Shown piece by piece: positions 31,117 through 42,468 of a stretch of DNA of 64,000 nucleotides (positions within the stretch are counted from its first letter, which is position 1; every line of letters begins with the position of its first letter). The stretch comes from Siphonodentalium dalli. Its lineage: Eukaryota > Mollusca > Scaphopoda > Gadilida > Siphonodentaliidae. A program made the position numbers and the translations under genes. The DNA lies in NCBI GenBank assembly GCA_032622095.1, contig CP136068.1:47978443-48042442 (forward strand), read 5' to 3'. The notes beneath the pieces are model-generated. The model saw nothing but the letters and a program-made list of their open reading frames with translations, did no database searches and was not told the DNA's origin.

Positions 31117-31769
31117 GGTAAGTGAAACTAATTAGTAATCAATTGAAGTGTTTCTCATTATGAACAGACCGTTACTAGTAAAATACTTAATCGAACTACA
31201 ATTAAAAGTCCACGACATATCCATTTTATTCAAATGAAATGTGATAGTAAATCGGCCTAATTTTGTTTCCGTAAAATATTTCAGAAAATGGAATCCGTCA
31301 TTGATAAATGAACATTTTTTTTGTCAAAATAGTAACTTCTGACGGACTATGATTATATGGCATTTATGATTCATATATAAAGGTAGCCCTACACAATATT
31401 CCCAACTGTGTTCCCAACTGCAAAAACGATTATTAATGAATTATAAATTGGCCTAAATTTGATGTTACATAAAAGGAAAAACTATCCGGGAATGGCTATT
31501 TTCGTCTGCAAAATCAAATTCTGCCATAAATGCAGTGTATTATCGGTCGACATTAATAATATGACAATAGTTGGAAAATAAAAAGGTCCCATTTATTGAA
31601 AATATTCATGTAGCTTATAAGGAAATTGTCAGTTATGATCAGTTATACTTCATACCATTATTCTAACAAATGTCAACCTGTATAATGATAGTGATAGAAT
31701 TCCCACAGTGACAATCTCTTTAATATTGTCATGCCATGGCCAATTTAACACTAAGTGAACGTTTAGATT

Positions 31770-32320
31770 ACCACGATACAATCGTAAGTGGAAATATTTC
31801 TGTCGTAGGAAGTAACCGCTCAACTGTGCATGCATGCTCACCTCAAAATCGTAGGTAAAAAATAATATCAATAATCATGCACTGTTTTTTTTAAAAGCAA
31901 AATTGTGGCGTATCCTTGGTTATCCCCATTTGCGACGTAATCACTAATCACAGTAATCAGTCATGTGTATGTCAAAATTGTGGCCTGAAGGATCGCGTGA
32001 TAGTCAATCACATGCTTTACAAACAAACTGTGATTTCATCATGTACGACATCGTAATCGTGTGAACAAACTATCCACGATCTCGTCGATCCCGGTTCCTC
32101 CACTTAAGATTGTATCTTTCATCTGTACGTTCACTGAGTGAACATTCATGATTCATAAGACTACGATTCAATTGTAAGTGGACAGATTCCCATCTTGGGT
32201 AATAACCGATAGTTGGACTGCGCATGCTCACGACATGATCACGAGTTATATCAATGCAGAATTGCAAAATTGTGACGTATCCTTGGTTACCTCCACTTGG
32301 TGAAATTTGCGTGTACGTAA
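31770..32320. repeat. Pair of diverged direct repeats
   Basis: AATCGTAAGTGGAAATATT... and AATTGTAAGTGGACAGATT... are each followed by AGTAACCG/AATAACCG and GCATGCTCAC, then AAATTGTG and CGTATCCTTGGTTA. The two blocks are about 350-380 bp apart. Confidence 0.6.
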
Positions 32321-33700
32321 AAATCGTACACAGTAAATGGAAATATCATAGGATAGTTAATCACGTGGTTAACCACCGATATTAAATATACTCATCGGTG
32401 ATGACATCGTAACAAACTATCCATGATTTTGTCAGGCCCGATTCCTCCACTTACGATTGAATTATGGTCTTCTGACATCTGAATCGCCGAAAATGCTAAT
32501 ACTGTTGGAAGAATGAACTTTACACTTGGTTTTTTAATATGTTTGCAAATTATGAAAATACATGCATCCATATCACATACATGTATATGCAGCATACATG
32601 TACATGTATTTTTTTCTTCAATTACAGACATACCAGATTCATTAGCCATGGTGGATGCGGCATCATGCCCTCTCATCTTCAACATATGAAGATTGATTTC
32701 GCCCATGATTAGTCTAAGCGTCGGTCCTGTCTAGCTAGACACGTGGCAATGAACAAATGACAGGTGAAATATTACTGGAAGTCTGTTCGCCAAAATACCA
32801 GTGGTGAGTTTATAATCTATAGCTACCATGTAGATGAATATTTGTTACATAGTCACCAATACATGTAAATACCGCTATCCTCAAATTTATGGACCTTAAA
32901 AATACCCCCCCCCCCAAAAAAAACAGCAAAAACTGCATTTTTTTTCCACTGACCATTTGCCCCCCCCCCCCAGAAAAATCAAATCTACCCCAGGCGGACA
33001 ACAACTCGGTTTGACCGGAAACCGAAAAAAACACCGGAGCATACAATTCACGAGAAGGTGCTTGGTAACATAGTTTAGATTATTATGACTAAAATGGTCA
33101 TTGTCTACCAGTAGAATGCAGATTTGTACCTCGCGATGTCATTACATGTACAAACATGTATATTGGTGATCGCAACGCTATGTATGCACTTTAAAAAATG
33201 ACAACTAGTCATTACCTCGACTTTGAAAAAGATGCAAATGAGATGAATGAGATACCAGCAAGGTCCAGCATATAACTGTTTTCTGATACCATTGGATGAG
33301 AAATTGTTTAATACATGGGATAGTTCTGCAGTAAAAATTTGCCAGATAAGCGATCGCAGGGTAGAATTCTGCAATCGACTGGTAGACACTGACATAGTTG
33401 GCATTATTAAGAGGGTTAATGGGGTCAATATCACATGTAAACCAAGACAGTGGTTATCCAAAATTGTTTTATGTGGATTGTACTACTCATGTATATATGA
33501 TTTGGATATTAAGGTTAATCCATATTCTATAAAATGAGAGAAAATTGAAGTTGTGGGTCTGAAAATACATATTTGGAAAAAAATTACATGCAAATTTTTT
33601 CCGACAACCCCCCCTAAATATATATATATATTGGCAGTACACATTATCCGAAGTAAAACATTTGACATGTGCAATAATTTCCGAATCAATATATTCTTAG

Positions 33701-33930
33701 AAGAGTGCCATCTTATTGGATACACGGCAGGTTAAACAACACATGTGGCGGCCCACGTCAGTTTCATTTGCGGCCCAAGTTGTGGTTGAGGCCGCCAAAC
33801 CACATATACCCCCCCCCCCAAACCGTAAAAAAAACCCTCGGATTCTCGCTTGATAGAAAATCACGTGGAATCAGAATTTTTCCGGCCTCCGGCCCATCGG
33901 GAAATTTCCCGATCGGCCAGTCCGCCTCTG
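33701..33930. repeat. Inverted repeat arm, left
   Basis: Runs from AAGAGTGCCATCTTATTGGA to CAGTCCGCCTCTG and pairs with 35,262-35,500. Both arms include a C/G tract at the same place. Confidence 0.9.
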
Positions 33931-33943
33931 GGTGTGGGAGATT

Positions 33944-34345
33944 CACTGTAAACAGCTGTATATGAATTTCTGTGAATACTATTTGTCATGGATGTTAACA
34001 TTGACATGTAAATAGGAACGACTCATTTTGGGGTCATTCAGCAAAAAAACATGGCTGCCGGTCACCAGCCGGTGGCCATCTTGGAATTCAAAATTCAATC
34101 CATTAGCATGAGCTACAAGCTATACTGTTTGTCTGATTATCATGAAATTTGTCATTTCTGTATTATAAATACCGGTATTTCTCTTATTGTAATGAGTTTT
34201 AAGCCAAACTCATTGCAAAAACAGTCAAACGACTTGCAGGAAAAAAACATTTTAGTTGCGGAAAAAAATGTTTGTTCGTCCCATCAAGTTCAAACACCCA
34301 TCCACCCCGGCATACGTGCCCGGAAATCCCCCCCTGATATGATGG
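33944..34345. repeat. Direct repeat, copy 1
   Basis: TTCACTGTAAACAGCTGTAT through ACATGTAAATAGGAA and TTTTAGTTGCGGAAAAAA to CACCCCGGCATA. Matches 34,783-35,125 in order, with the later part of the two copies more diverged. Confidence 0.85.
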
Positions 34346-34782
34346 CCAATATTTTTAAAGAAGTCAATCCGCAGTATAAGTGGTATATACTGGTATGTGT
34401 GATATTTGACATGCAGAAGTACTAGTTTGTGCTGCTATCTTCTAGTATACATAATTATGCTTGTATATTATACAATATAATTTGTTCAATTCCCCAATGA
34501 TTATGTATAATTGTGTTTACTAGTATATGCATGGAAATAGAGTATTTGTGAACTCACATATTCAAGTAAAGATGATAAAATCAAATGTATTGACATTTGG
34601 GGTGCCACATTGCCGGGTCGGGGAAACAAATTTCAGGCAAGTATGGCATTTTTTCCCTTTCGATAATTTTTTGTACCCACCCACCCCCACCGCCAATTTT
34701 TTTTCCGTTTTTGGCAGTTTTTTTCCGACCATTTTTTTTACACCCACCCCCCTTTTAACACTAAAACAGAGATTTGCGGGGG

Positions 34783-35125
34783 GAAATTCACTGTAAACAG
34801 CTGTATATGAATTTCTGTGCATACTATTTATCATGGATGTTAACATGGACATGTAAATAGGAATGAGTCATTTTGAGGTCATTCCGCCAAAAAAACATGG
34901 CCTTGGATTTCAAGATTTGCAACAAAATACAACACGATAACTGCCTGCAGTCAGTTTACCAGTTAGAATTACATTATTTCTCTCATTCAAAGTGGTTTTG
35001 AAGCCCAACTCATTGCCAAAACACTAAAAAAACAAGCAGGAAATTTTTTGTTTTAGTTGCGGAAAAAATTGCTTGTTGGTGGCTTTGACCACCCACCCAC
35101 CCCGGCATATGTGCCGGAAATTCCC
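34783..35125. repeat. Direct repeat, copy 2
   Basis: Same landmarks as 33,944-34,345, about 840 bp downstream. Confidence 0.85.
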
Positions 35126-35261
35126 CCCTCCCCCCAAGCTGTTTAAATTGCCTTAAAACATTTACAAATATATGATATTTACAAGACCAATATGATATCA
35201 TACCGGTACCTATATACATGTATCTGGAATGTTTGGAGTATTTGGTGCAGGTACCGGTGTA

Positions 35262-35500
35262 CAGAGGCGGACTGGCCGATCGGGAGACCGGGAAATTTCC
35301 CGATGGGCCGGAGGCCGGAATAATTCTGATTCCACGTGATTTTTTATCAAGCGAGAATCCGAGGGGTTTTTTTTACGGTTTGGGGGGGGGGGGTATATGT
35401 GGTTGGGCCGCCCAACCACAACTTGGGCCGCAAATGAAACCGACGTGGGCCGCCACATGTGTTGTTTAACCAGCCGTGTATCCAATAAGATGGTACTCTT
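35262..35500. repeat. Inverted repeat arm, right
   Basis: Reverse complement of 33,701-33,930. A truncated third copy, GCGGACTGCATGGCCGATCG joined to GACGTGGGCCGCCACATG, follows at 35,523-35,605, missing the middle. Confidence 0.9.
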
Positions 35501-36253
35501 CTCACATAAATTCATGAGGGCAGAGGCGGACTGCATGGCCGATCGGGAGACCGGGAAAATTCCGGACGTGGGCCGCCACATGTGTTGTTTAACCAGCCGA
35601 ATTGGCTAATCGTAATTTTGACATTAAATGAACTTGTCGGCATCATATAACACCACGTAAAGATCCCATTAATCTCGAGATTTTAACGGTAACTCCCAGC
35701 TGTAAATCCCAAACAAATTCTTACGCACCCCTCCCCCAATTGAAATTTACAAGAAAATAGGAACGCTTCAGTTGATGCCAGTCTAGTTTATCGGATTCGA
35801 GATTTTCTTGTATAGTTTTCAAAATGTTCTCACCACGGGCCGAACAACCATGAACAGCCCGGTGTGTCCTGGTCTCTTGTCCGTAGCCGTGTGCATTTGT
35901 CTGGAGTTAGACCGCTAGATGTTAGATTTTATGCAATTTTTCAGGTAAAAATATCTGAATGGTCTCATACCGGGAATATATAGAACCATGGTTTATGAAT
36001 ATATATGATATTAGACCAGAGGTGCAAATGGAATTATGCAAAAACATGTATTTGGTCTGCATCTGATTCAAGGGGGGATGGGGGTGCAAATGGAATTATG
36101 CAAACATATGTATTTAATCTTGTTCTGATTCAAGGGGGGGGGGGGGTGCAGTTGGAATTTTCCAAGGTGGACTGTGGACGCCCCCCCCCCCCTCCCCCAA
36201 ACAGATGGGCCGGTATTATATTAATTTCCCGGGCCGGTTTCTTGGCCCAGTCC

Positions 36254-36582
36254 GCCTCTGCCGGTGTAACACGTCACCTCCTCCTGTCTGGATATCTTCC
36301 TCCATGGGGGAGTGTATTTGCGAATGTCCTCAGATATCTCACTCGCACACCCTGGGCGTTTTCCCCCATGTATGACTAAAAGAAAATTCACTCATTTAAT
36401 ATCGTTTGACCCTGAAATGGCCAGAAAGAAATGTTTTATGAGATTTAAGTTTGTTTTTTTATTTTTGTTTGTTCAAGTAACATATATCAAATGAGTGAAA
36501 TTTTATTTTAGTCATTCATGGGGGGGGGGGTATCCAGAGTGGGGGATCTATCCAGGGGGAGATATCTGTTACACCGGTATAT
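36254..36582. mobile_element. ~330-bp MITE with long inverted arms
   Basis: CCGGTGTAAC at the left and GTTACACCGG at the right. Inner arms include CCCCATGTATGACTAAAA against TTTTAGTCATTCATGGGG, and TTCACTCATTT against AAATGAGTGAA. Confidence 0.7.
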
Positions 36583-36767
36583 GATACCGGTACATGTATT
36601 TGTAGCTGTTTCTGACCATCATGCAGCATTTGAATGGATATAATTTACTGTTATAACTCGGCCCCCGGGTGATCAATTTGGATGATGTATCTTAATAATA
36701 TGTATATGATCAGTCATTCCTCTTTTCTGATGTCATTACAAGCATTAAAATCTTTTTTTTTCAGACA

Positions 36768-36831
36768 GGAGGAGCTGCTTGACTGGATTGAGACATCAAA
36801 ATTTCATTCAAGGCCTGATATGATTATCTGA
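36768..36831 (+). other. Possible terminal coding exon
   Basis: A T-rich tract ending TTTCAG is followed by an open frame, QEELLDWIETSKFHSRPDMII and stop (TGA at 36,829). No matching upstream exon was found, so it is only a candidate. Confidence 0.2.
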
Positions 36832-37954
36832 TAACCAATCATAGAATCATGTTTCCTGTCAGAGTGCTTCTTGCAGACACTGCATGGTGACCCTTAATAC
36901 CAATATTATTAATTCTGTCCAAGACTGGATGAGGAAGGATTTCAAATGTTATTCGGTGTACATGTACTGGATACATGTACTGTATACATGTACTGTAGAT
37001 GTTATCGGTATTCGTCCATGCATGACAATGATGATGACATGTGTGTTGTTGCAGTGTGACAGTGAGTCCTGAGTCTCCTGGCTATACACATGTACCATAT
37101 GTATACATACGGACGGTATGCACTGAATCCAGTACCATGCTTACCTGGTAACTAGTGCACACTGCAGCGAGGGGGAGGCTTTAATTTATAACCAAATGAC
37201 GATCAATGTGTTCATCAAAGGCAAAAATGACACATATATGTATGCATTCCTTCCTTGATGGAGACCGATCAGTGACCTCTACATTTTATCAGACTTATGT
37301 GGTGAAAATCTTGGCAAGTGAAGTTAGTGAATTCAATTCTACAACAGACATGTACTTGTATACTTCATCGAGTCTCAGAAAATGTGCACTATGGCATCCA
37401 GCGTATGCATAAACTTTTTTATATTTCATACTACATTGACCAGAATTTGGAGGTGTACCCGTTTCAAATTTCCACACAAAGCACAACAGTACCCATGGAA
37501 CAGTCTCAAGCCTTGTTTCTGAGCTTATCTGAAGGATATGATCTTTTAAGTGACATATTATTGCAGTATGTCAATATAATCAGATTCATGTACACATACA
37601 GGCCTTAAAATCCATAACAGAATCAAAATATTCTAATGTTCCTTTATCTTTGTCAACCTGCTGTATCACCAAGTAATCTGTACAAGGAGCGTAAAGTGGC
37701 TTATACATGTACCATACATGCACATTTAAAGATAGATAATCCGAGTTCACGCTCCTCAATTACTATTTCTTTGGCTCCGGGGGTAAAAATAATTGATTCA
37801 AGTCGAGGAACACACCCTTTAAAGTTCTGAGTTACAAAATATAAATTTTTTTAATCTGTTATTTTTCATCGCCTTGAATATTTCCCGGCCTAGCAAATAT
37901 TCAACGAGCCGACTGAGTCGACTGACCTAATCTTGATACCAAGTTGCGATGAAC

Positions 37955-38130
37955 AAAATGTTGATATATAACATGTTTTGGTAAATGTTACACTAGAGTT
38001 GACAGTACTTAGTTAGCATTATGTTTTGGTATTTAATCGATTAAGAAATGTTGTTCTTGGAATCTGATGGTATGGAGACCATCAATTCAGATTGTTTACC
38101 TTTAATTGTCCATGCTGACTTTAAAGCATA
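37955..38130. repeat. Repeat family E, copy 2
   Basis: Direct relative of 21,790-22,010. Confidence 0.6.
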
Positions 38131-38344
38131 ACATATGTTATCTTTATTTTTTGTATCCCTGCATAAAATGGGGTGATAAATTTATATTATACTCACATCT
38201 GGTCTTTCGATATTCTGTGAGTTAATTAATTTATATGAAAGAATGTCATTGCATGCTAGCAATTCTGATAAACATCACTGTTACAGTGACATTACCATCC
38301 AATGTTGAATAAGTCCAATAAGATGCAAAAGTTTAATAAAAACT

Positions 38345-38604
38345 TAACCCTTCCATGATTGGAGATTCTTGAAATGTTGCTAAAACCCTGCGCCAATGCA
38401 TTCTCTTATATTTGCGAGTCTCCAAAATGGAGCCTCACATATATAAGAGAATACATGGCCTAACAATATTTACCTTGACCTTGTAATCCAGTGCATTCTC
38501 TTATACATATGAGGCTTCCTATGTGAGACTTGCATATATACAAGAATTCACTGGTACATGATCTTTAATGCTGTACCAGCGCAGCTCTCATCATGAAAGG
38601 GTTA
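38345..38604. mobile_element. MITE family B, best-preserved copy
   Basis: Inverted ends TTAACCCTTCCATGAT and ATCATGAAAGGGTTAA. Internal CTCTTATATATGCGAG-like blocks occur four times in alternating orientation. No coding capacity. Confidence 0.8.
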
Positions 38605-39716
38605 AACATTGCATGGCCAAAGCATTGAAAAATATTCTGAAAATAAGATTTTAATAGACTAAAATATGTTTAACCTTCTACGCGATTACTAGTAGCAATG
38701 TTTGTTGACAAATCACTGTAACAGTTTTGTTTACATAGCAATGGTTCCAACAGGAGAAATTTCGTTATTGGAAAACTTTCAATAATTAATATAGGAATCA
38801 GGAATTCATGTTTTTCTGAGTGGTGATGTTTTTACGAACTGTTGTATGTTATATGTTTGGCATATTTACTCACTATGAGTGCCTTGGGTCCCTTTAAAAT
38901 GATTTGAAACACTCAATGAAATATCTGCACACCAGTAGATTATTTTGTAGGGATTTTAGTGTGATGAGAGTCAGAATCATGATTCTTCGTTTGAGTCTGG
39001 TAAAAAAAAGCAGCTGATTTGATGTAGAAATGCTATAGTTTGATTCTTGCAAAATTTTAAGGCCTGTATACATTCGCTTTTATCCATCAAAGGTGCCCCA
39101 GACACTTCATACCGCTATACTCATAGTATGTACATGTACCTTGTTTTACAAACTTTTATGTTATTTTTTTATAAGAACATAGAGGGCAGCCTTTCCCCAA
39201 GCGTGATGATTTCAAACCTGCATATACTTAAAGTAATTGACCATCTCTAACGTGGTGTTACCCAGGTAATGCTGTGGTATTACACTGCAGTAATTTCCAA
39301 CACCATGGTAAGGTTGTCACTTGAACACAAAACAGCACCACGATGGATGCGGTATGCAATTAAAATGCAGTGATTCTCCTTATATCTTTGGAACTTAAAG
39401 GAATGGATGGCCTTCGTTATAGGTTATAATTTATAAATAACATTTACAAAAAGTTTCCCAAGAATATACTAATAGTATAGGATAATGTTCATATGAATGC
39501 GTTATTATCCACAAAACACACTTTGTGTGAGTCAATCGTTTGTTTATATACAGCAGTAAATAGTGAGCGATAAGCAAAACACTCAACACCGTTGCGATTG
39601 TTTAATTGAGCGATTCATGGTGACCCATTCAACACTGCAAAATCTTGAGAGGTTATAGAAGAGTAGCCGGACAGGACTCGATCCAAAACAGTTTCAACTG
39701 CACTATTGCTCTAAGT

Positions 39717-39893
39717 AATCAACTCCTTAACCACAGCAGAATTATGGGTAACTTTTCAGGATTTAGTCGGAAATATGGCTTGTTGCCATTCATCGGAAAG
39801 CTCTCAGAGCTTTCCGATGAATGGCAACAAGCCATATTTCCGACTAAATCCTGAAAAGTTACCCATAATTCTATTGTGTTTAAGGAGTCGATT
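39717..39893. repeat. 177-bp near-perfect palindrome
   Basis: Arms of 88 bp meet at a single base (39,805): GGAAAGCTCT C AGAGCTTTCC at the centre. Extending outward, the arms pair through CCGACTAAATCCTGAAAAGT to AATCGACTCCTTAA, with only a few mismatches in the outer third. Confidence 0.95.
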
Positions 39894-40009
39894 ATACTCA
39901 GGCCATTACTGTATTCGATATCTCAAGCTGTTGCATACCGAAAAGACTTGGGCTAGTACCTGAACAGTAAACCTGCAATCTGCATGATTCATGAAACAGC
40001 TATTTAAAC

Positions 40010-40290
40010 CATGCTGTATATACTCAGAATTACACAATTTTGTTTATGGGTTTGTTGATATGACATGAGTGCTAGCGCACAATGACGGAATGAACAGCAC
40101 ACCCTAGAGTTCTATCTTTCCTCAATGGCACAAGTGCCGTATCAACAAATCCATTAATACAAAAAGTTTCTTTCTGTGTTTATTACACATCACCCGTCCT
40201 AGAATATGTGCATTTGAAAATACAGGGTTACGATGTTTATTAAGGCACATACAGTGCTTGTTTTGTCATGTGTGATGATTTTTTTCCCTA
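40010..40290. mobile_element. Foldback repeat family C, copy 2 (inverted, diverged)
   Basis: GGGTTTGTTGATATGACA at one side and GTGTTTATTACACATC, CGTCCTAGAATA at the other match 9,281-9,560 in reverse. The hairpin is eroded. Confidence 0.7.
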
Positions 40291-40588
40291 TCGTTTGAAC
40301 TGGATACTCAAATAACAGAAATTGTTATATATTTTTTTTGCAACCGACAGATTTGAGGTAACTCTTTCTATAAATATATTGAAAATCATGTGTCGGGATG
40401 TAATTATTAGCAATCAATATATTTTTTGTTGCGTATATAGGTTTATACAATTTTAAGAGGCAGAACAAGATACAGGTACTTTGTATAGTTTCATTTCGCG
40501 AATGTACACAGTATCTTGTTTGGCCACTTGCAATTTTAGAAACCCATAACTGTAACGAGAAATTGTTGATTGTATATTTAAAGTTTAA

Positions 40589-41080
40589 AGGTACGGGAGG
40601 CCTTGGCGGTGGGTATGCTGTGAAAATATTTCCACCGGTCAAAAACTGCCAAAAACAGAAAGAATATTGAAATGCAGACATACTTTGTCCGTATACAAAT
40701 AAGAAATATCGCATAAACAGTATGTTATTGTCATATGTTTGATCATTCCTATGTAAACAAAAGCATAAAAAGGTACTTTCCTGGTTTTGTTTATATTATG
40801 ATGGTAAACATAAAGAGCGTTCATTGTTGCTGAATTTTGATATGGAACGAATAAAGAGCATTTATATCATTTGTGTGTGATTAGCCAGTAACACTGTGCT
40901 GCATTCTGTAACACAATCAGGCTCCTGCTTAGGTAAAATATAGTAGGTCTTTATGATAGCATGCTGTTTACGCGATGGTCATGGTATATATGAACAAAAC
41001 TGTATGCGTTTTAATGTTTTTCTGTTTACGGTGATTGAAACAAATATGAATATTTTCGACAACTAAGGCCTCCCGTGCCT
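40589..41080. mobile_element. TTAA-flanked MITE, copy 1
   Basis: 492 bp between TTAA duplications at 40,585 and 41,081. Ends AGGTACGGGAGGCCTT and AAGGCCTCCCGTGCCT are inverted. Related over its length to 54,989-55,481 in the opposite orientation. TTAA targets are used by piggyBac- and Kolobok-type transposases; which one mobilised this is not known. Confidence 0.85.
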
Positions 41081-41139
41081 TTAAGCCCCCTTAGTGTCTC
41101 TATTATACATTTAACGATGATATTTACAAAGAAGTTTTT

Positions 41140-41743
41140 ATATTCAGAATAAATGTCAATTGTATATTTTAAAACACAATTGAAATTATATATTAATTTA
41201 AAATTAAATGTTTTTCTTAATTAAGAATTGTTTTCTAATATATCTTTCCTAATTGGGAAAAATATTCCTAGTTAAGAAAACTTGTTTCCCTTACTTAGAT
41301 TTATTTTCCTGCTTGAGAAAATCTCATTCTAGAAAAAATTGGCATCACTTAAGAAAAAATATCTTGACGATATTTCTAACTATAGAAAATACAATTTCTT
41401 GTTCTAGATTAATTGTATAGCTTTCTTAAATTTCTAGCTATTCTCCCAAGATAATCGCAGTATCTTAAACTTATCTTATTTCAAGAAAAATAAACTTATG
41501 TGAGAAAAACAATCTTTCCTATATTAAGAAAAAAAAATCTATACTAAGATTTTTTTACTAGGATTTTCTTACTAAGATTACTGTGTTTTCTTAAAGAAAT
41601 TTTCTCAGACAAGAAAATTTCCCACCCTTTCATTTCTTGACCTAGAAAATATGTTTTTTCTTATTTTTCTAGCTATTCTCCCAAGATAATATCTCATTTC
41701 AAGATTTTTTTTTTCCTGAATTGAGAAAATATTTTTGGCAGTG
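41140..41743. repeat. Right subterminal AAGAAA/TCTTG zone
   Basis: Dense TTTTCTTA, TCTTGTTCTAGA-like and AGAAAAT motifs, mirroring 27,491-27,800. TAGCTATTCTCCCAAGATAA occurs twice, at about 41,434 and 41,672. Confidence 0.7.
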
Positions 41744-42468
41744 TACACTCACGAAGAAACAAGGGCGAATCGCCCACCGAAGCCTTCGGTCCTTCATCGA
41801 CAGTGCAATACATTAACAAGGAACATATATTAACCAAGATATATATTAGCTGCACTGTTGTTGGATTGTTATAACATAACAATACCCAGGTTTTGAGCTG
41901 GTGGAGTATGATCTCTACGGGCGTAGATGGAGTAGAGATTCGTGGCATGATTTATGGCGACACACCCTGTCACCACGTTCGTGATAACAGGTCCATGTGA
42001 TATGATGCAGTAAAAGTACGTTTAGGCTTAGCCTACTGCCAATACAAGTAGATCGTATTATCGCACCGAAACTAGTGACCACAATTCCTCGCTTTGTGCA
42101 ATTACGAAAACGAACGGCACCATTGGCATATACTGTACCTGGCAAGTGTTTGTCATATAACGTACACGAAGCACGTATTTACCTTCTCCTGTATTATGTA
42201 AGCAGTGTCCATCTGCAGAGACAAATGTATGTCTTCGTGTTGGTGCCAACGATTGCCAAAGCGCAAAGCCAAACTAAATGCAAAAGAACATATTTCATCG
42301 GGACAAGACGCACCAATATATTGTTAATTACGTATCAGCGACATCGTGTATTATCCAAAACGTATATTAACAACAACAGATTCTGAACGCATGACATTGC
42401 AGCGAAATCACAGCGTTAGTGAGGCACCAACTTGTACCTAGTGTTAGCTGGCCGATATTACAGAGAAC

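Larger units (their letters stand above)
27491..41743. mobile_element. Putative 14.25-kb DNA transposon, noncoding or decayed
   Basis: Left end CACTGCCAAAAATAATTTC and right end GAAAATATTTTTGGCAGTG are inverted, each bordered by TA. Joining the outer flanks rebuilds the same block (TCGACTA...CACGAAG...CGAATCGCCCACC) that exists uninterrupted at 27,050-27,095, so the whole interval behaves as one insertion. Both ends are followed inward by 300-600 bp dense in AAGAAA, TCTTG and CAAGA motifs, like transposase-binding subterminal repeats. No transposase or long ORF was found; several other elements are nested inside. A TA target and CACTG-like ends are compatible with a Tc1/mariner-type mechanism, but the size is unusual. 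Confidence 0.6.

Noticed and set aside
33247-33537. 96-residue ORF inside the 14-kb element that looks somewhat protein-like
   Set aside because: No motif recognised, an overlapping ORF exists on the other strand, and no splice or transcript signal supports it.
35218-35609. Overlapping ORFs with long glycine or proline runs
   Set aside because: They arise from C/G homopolymers within inverted repeats and overlap on both strands.
27491-41743. Polinton/Maverick assignment for the 14-kb element
   Set aside because: The size fits, but no polymerase, integrase, ATPase or capsid-like ORF is visible, and the borders are TA rather than a 6-bp duplication.
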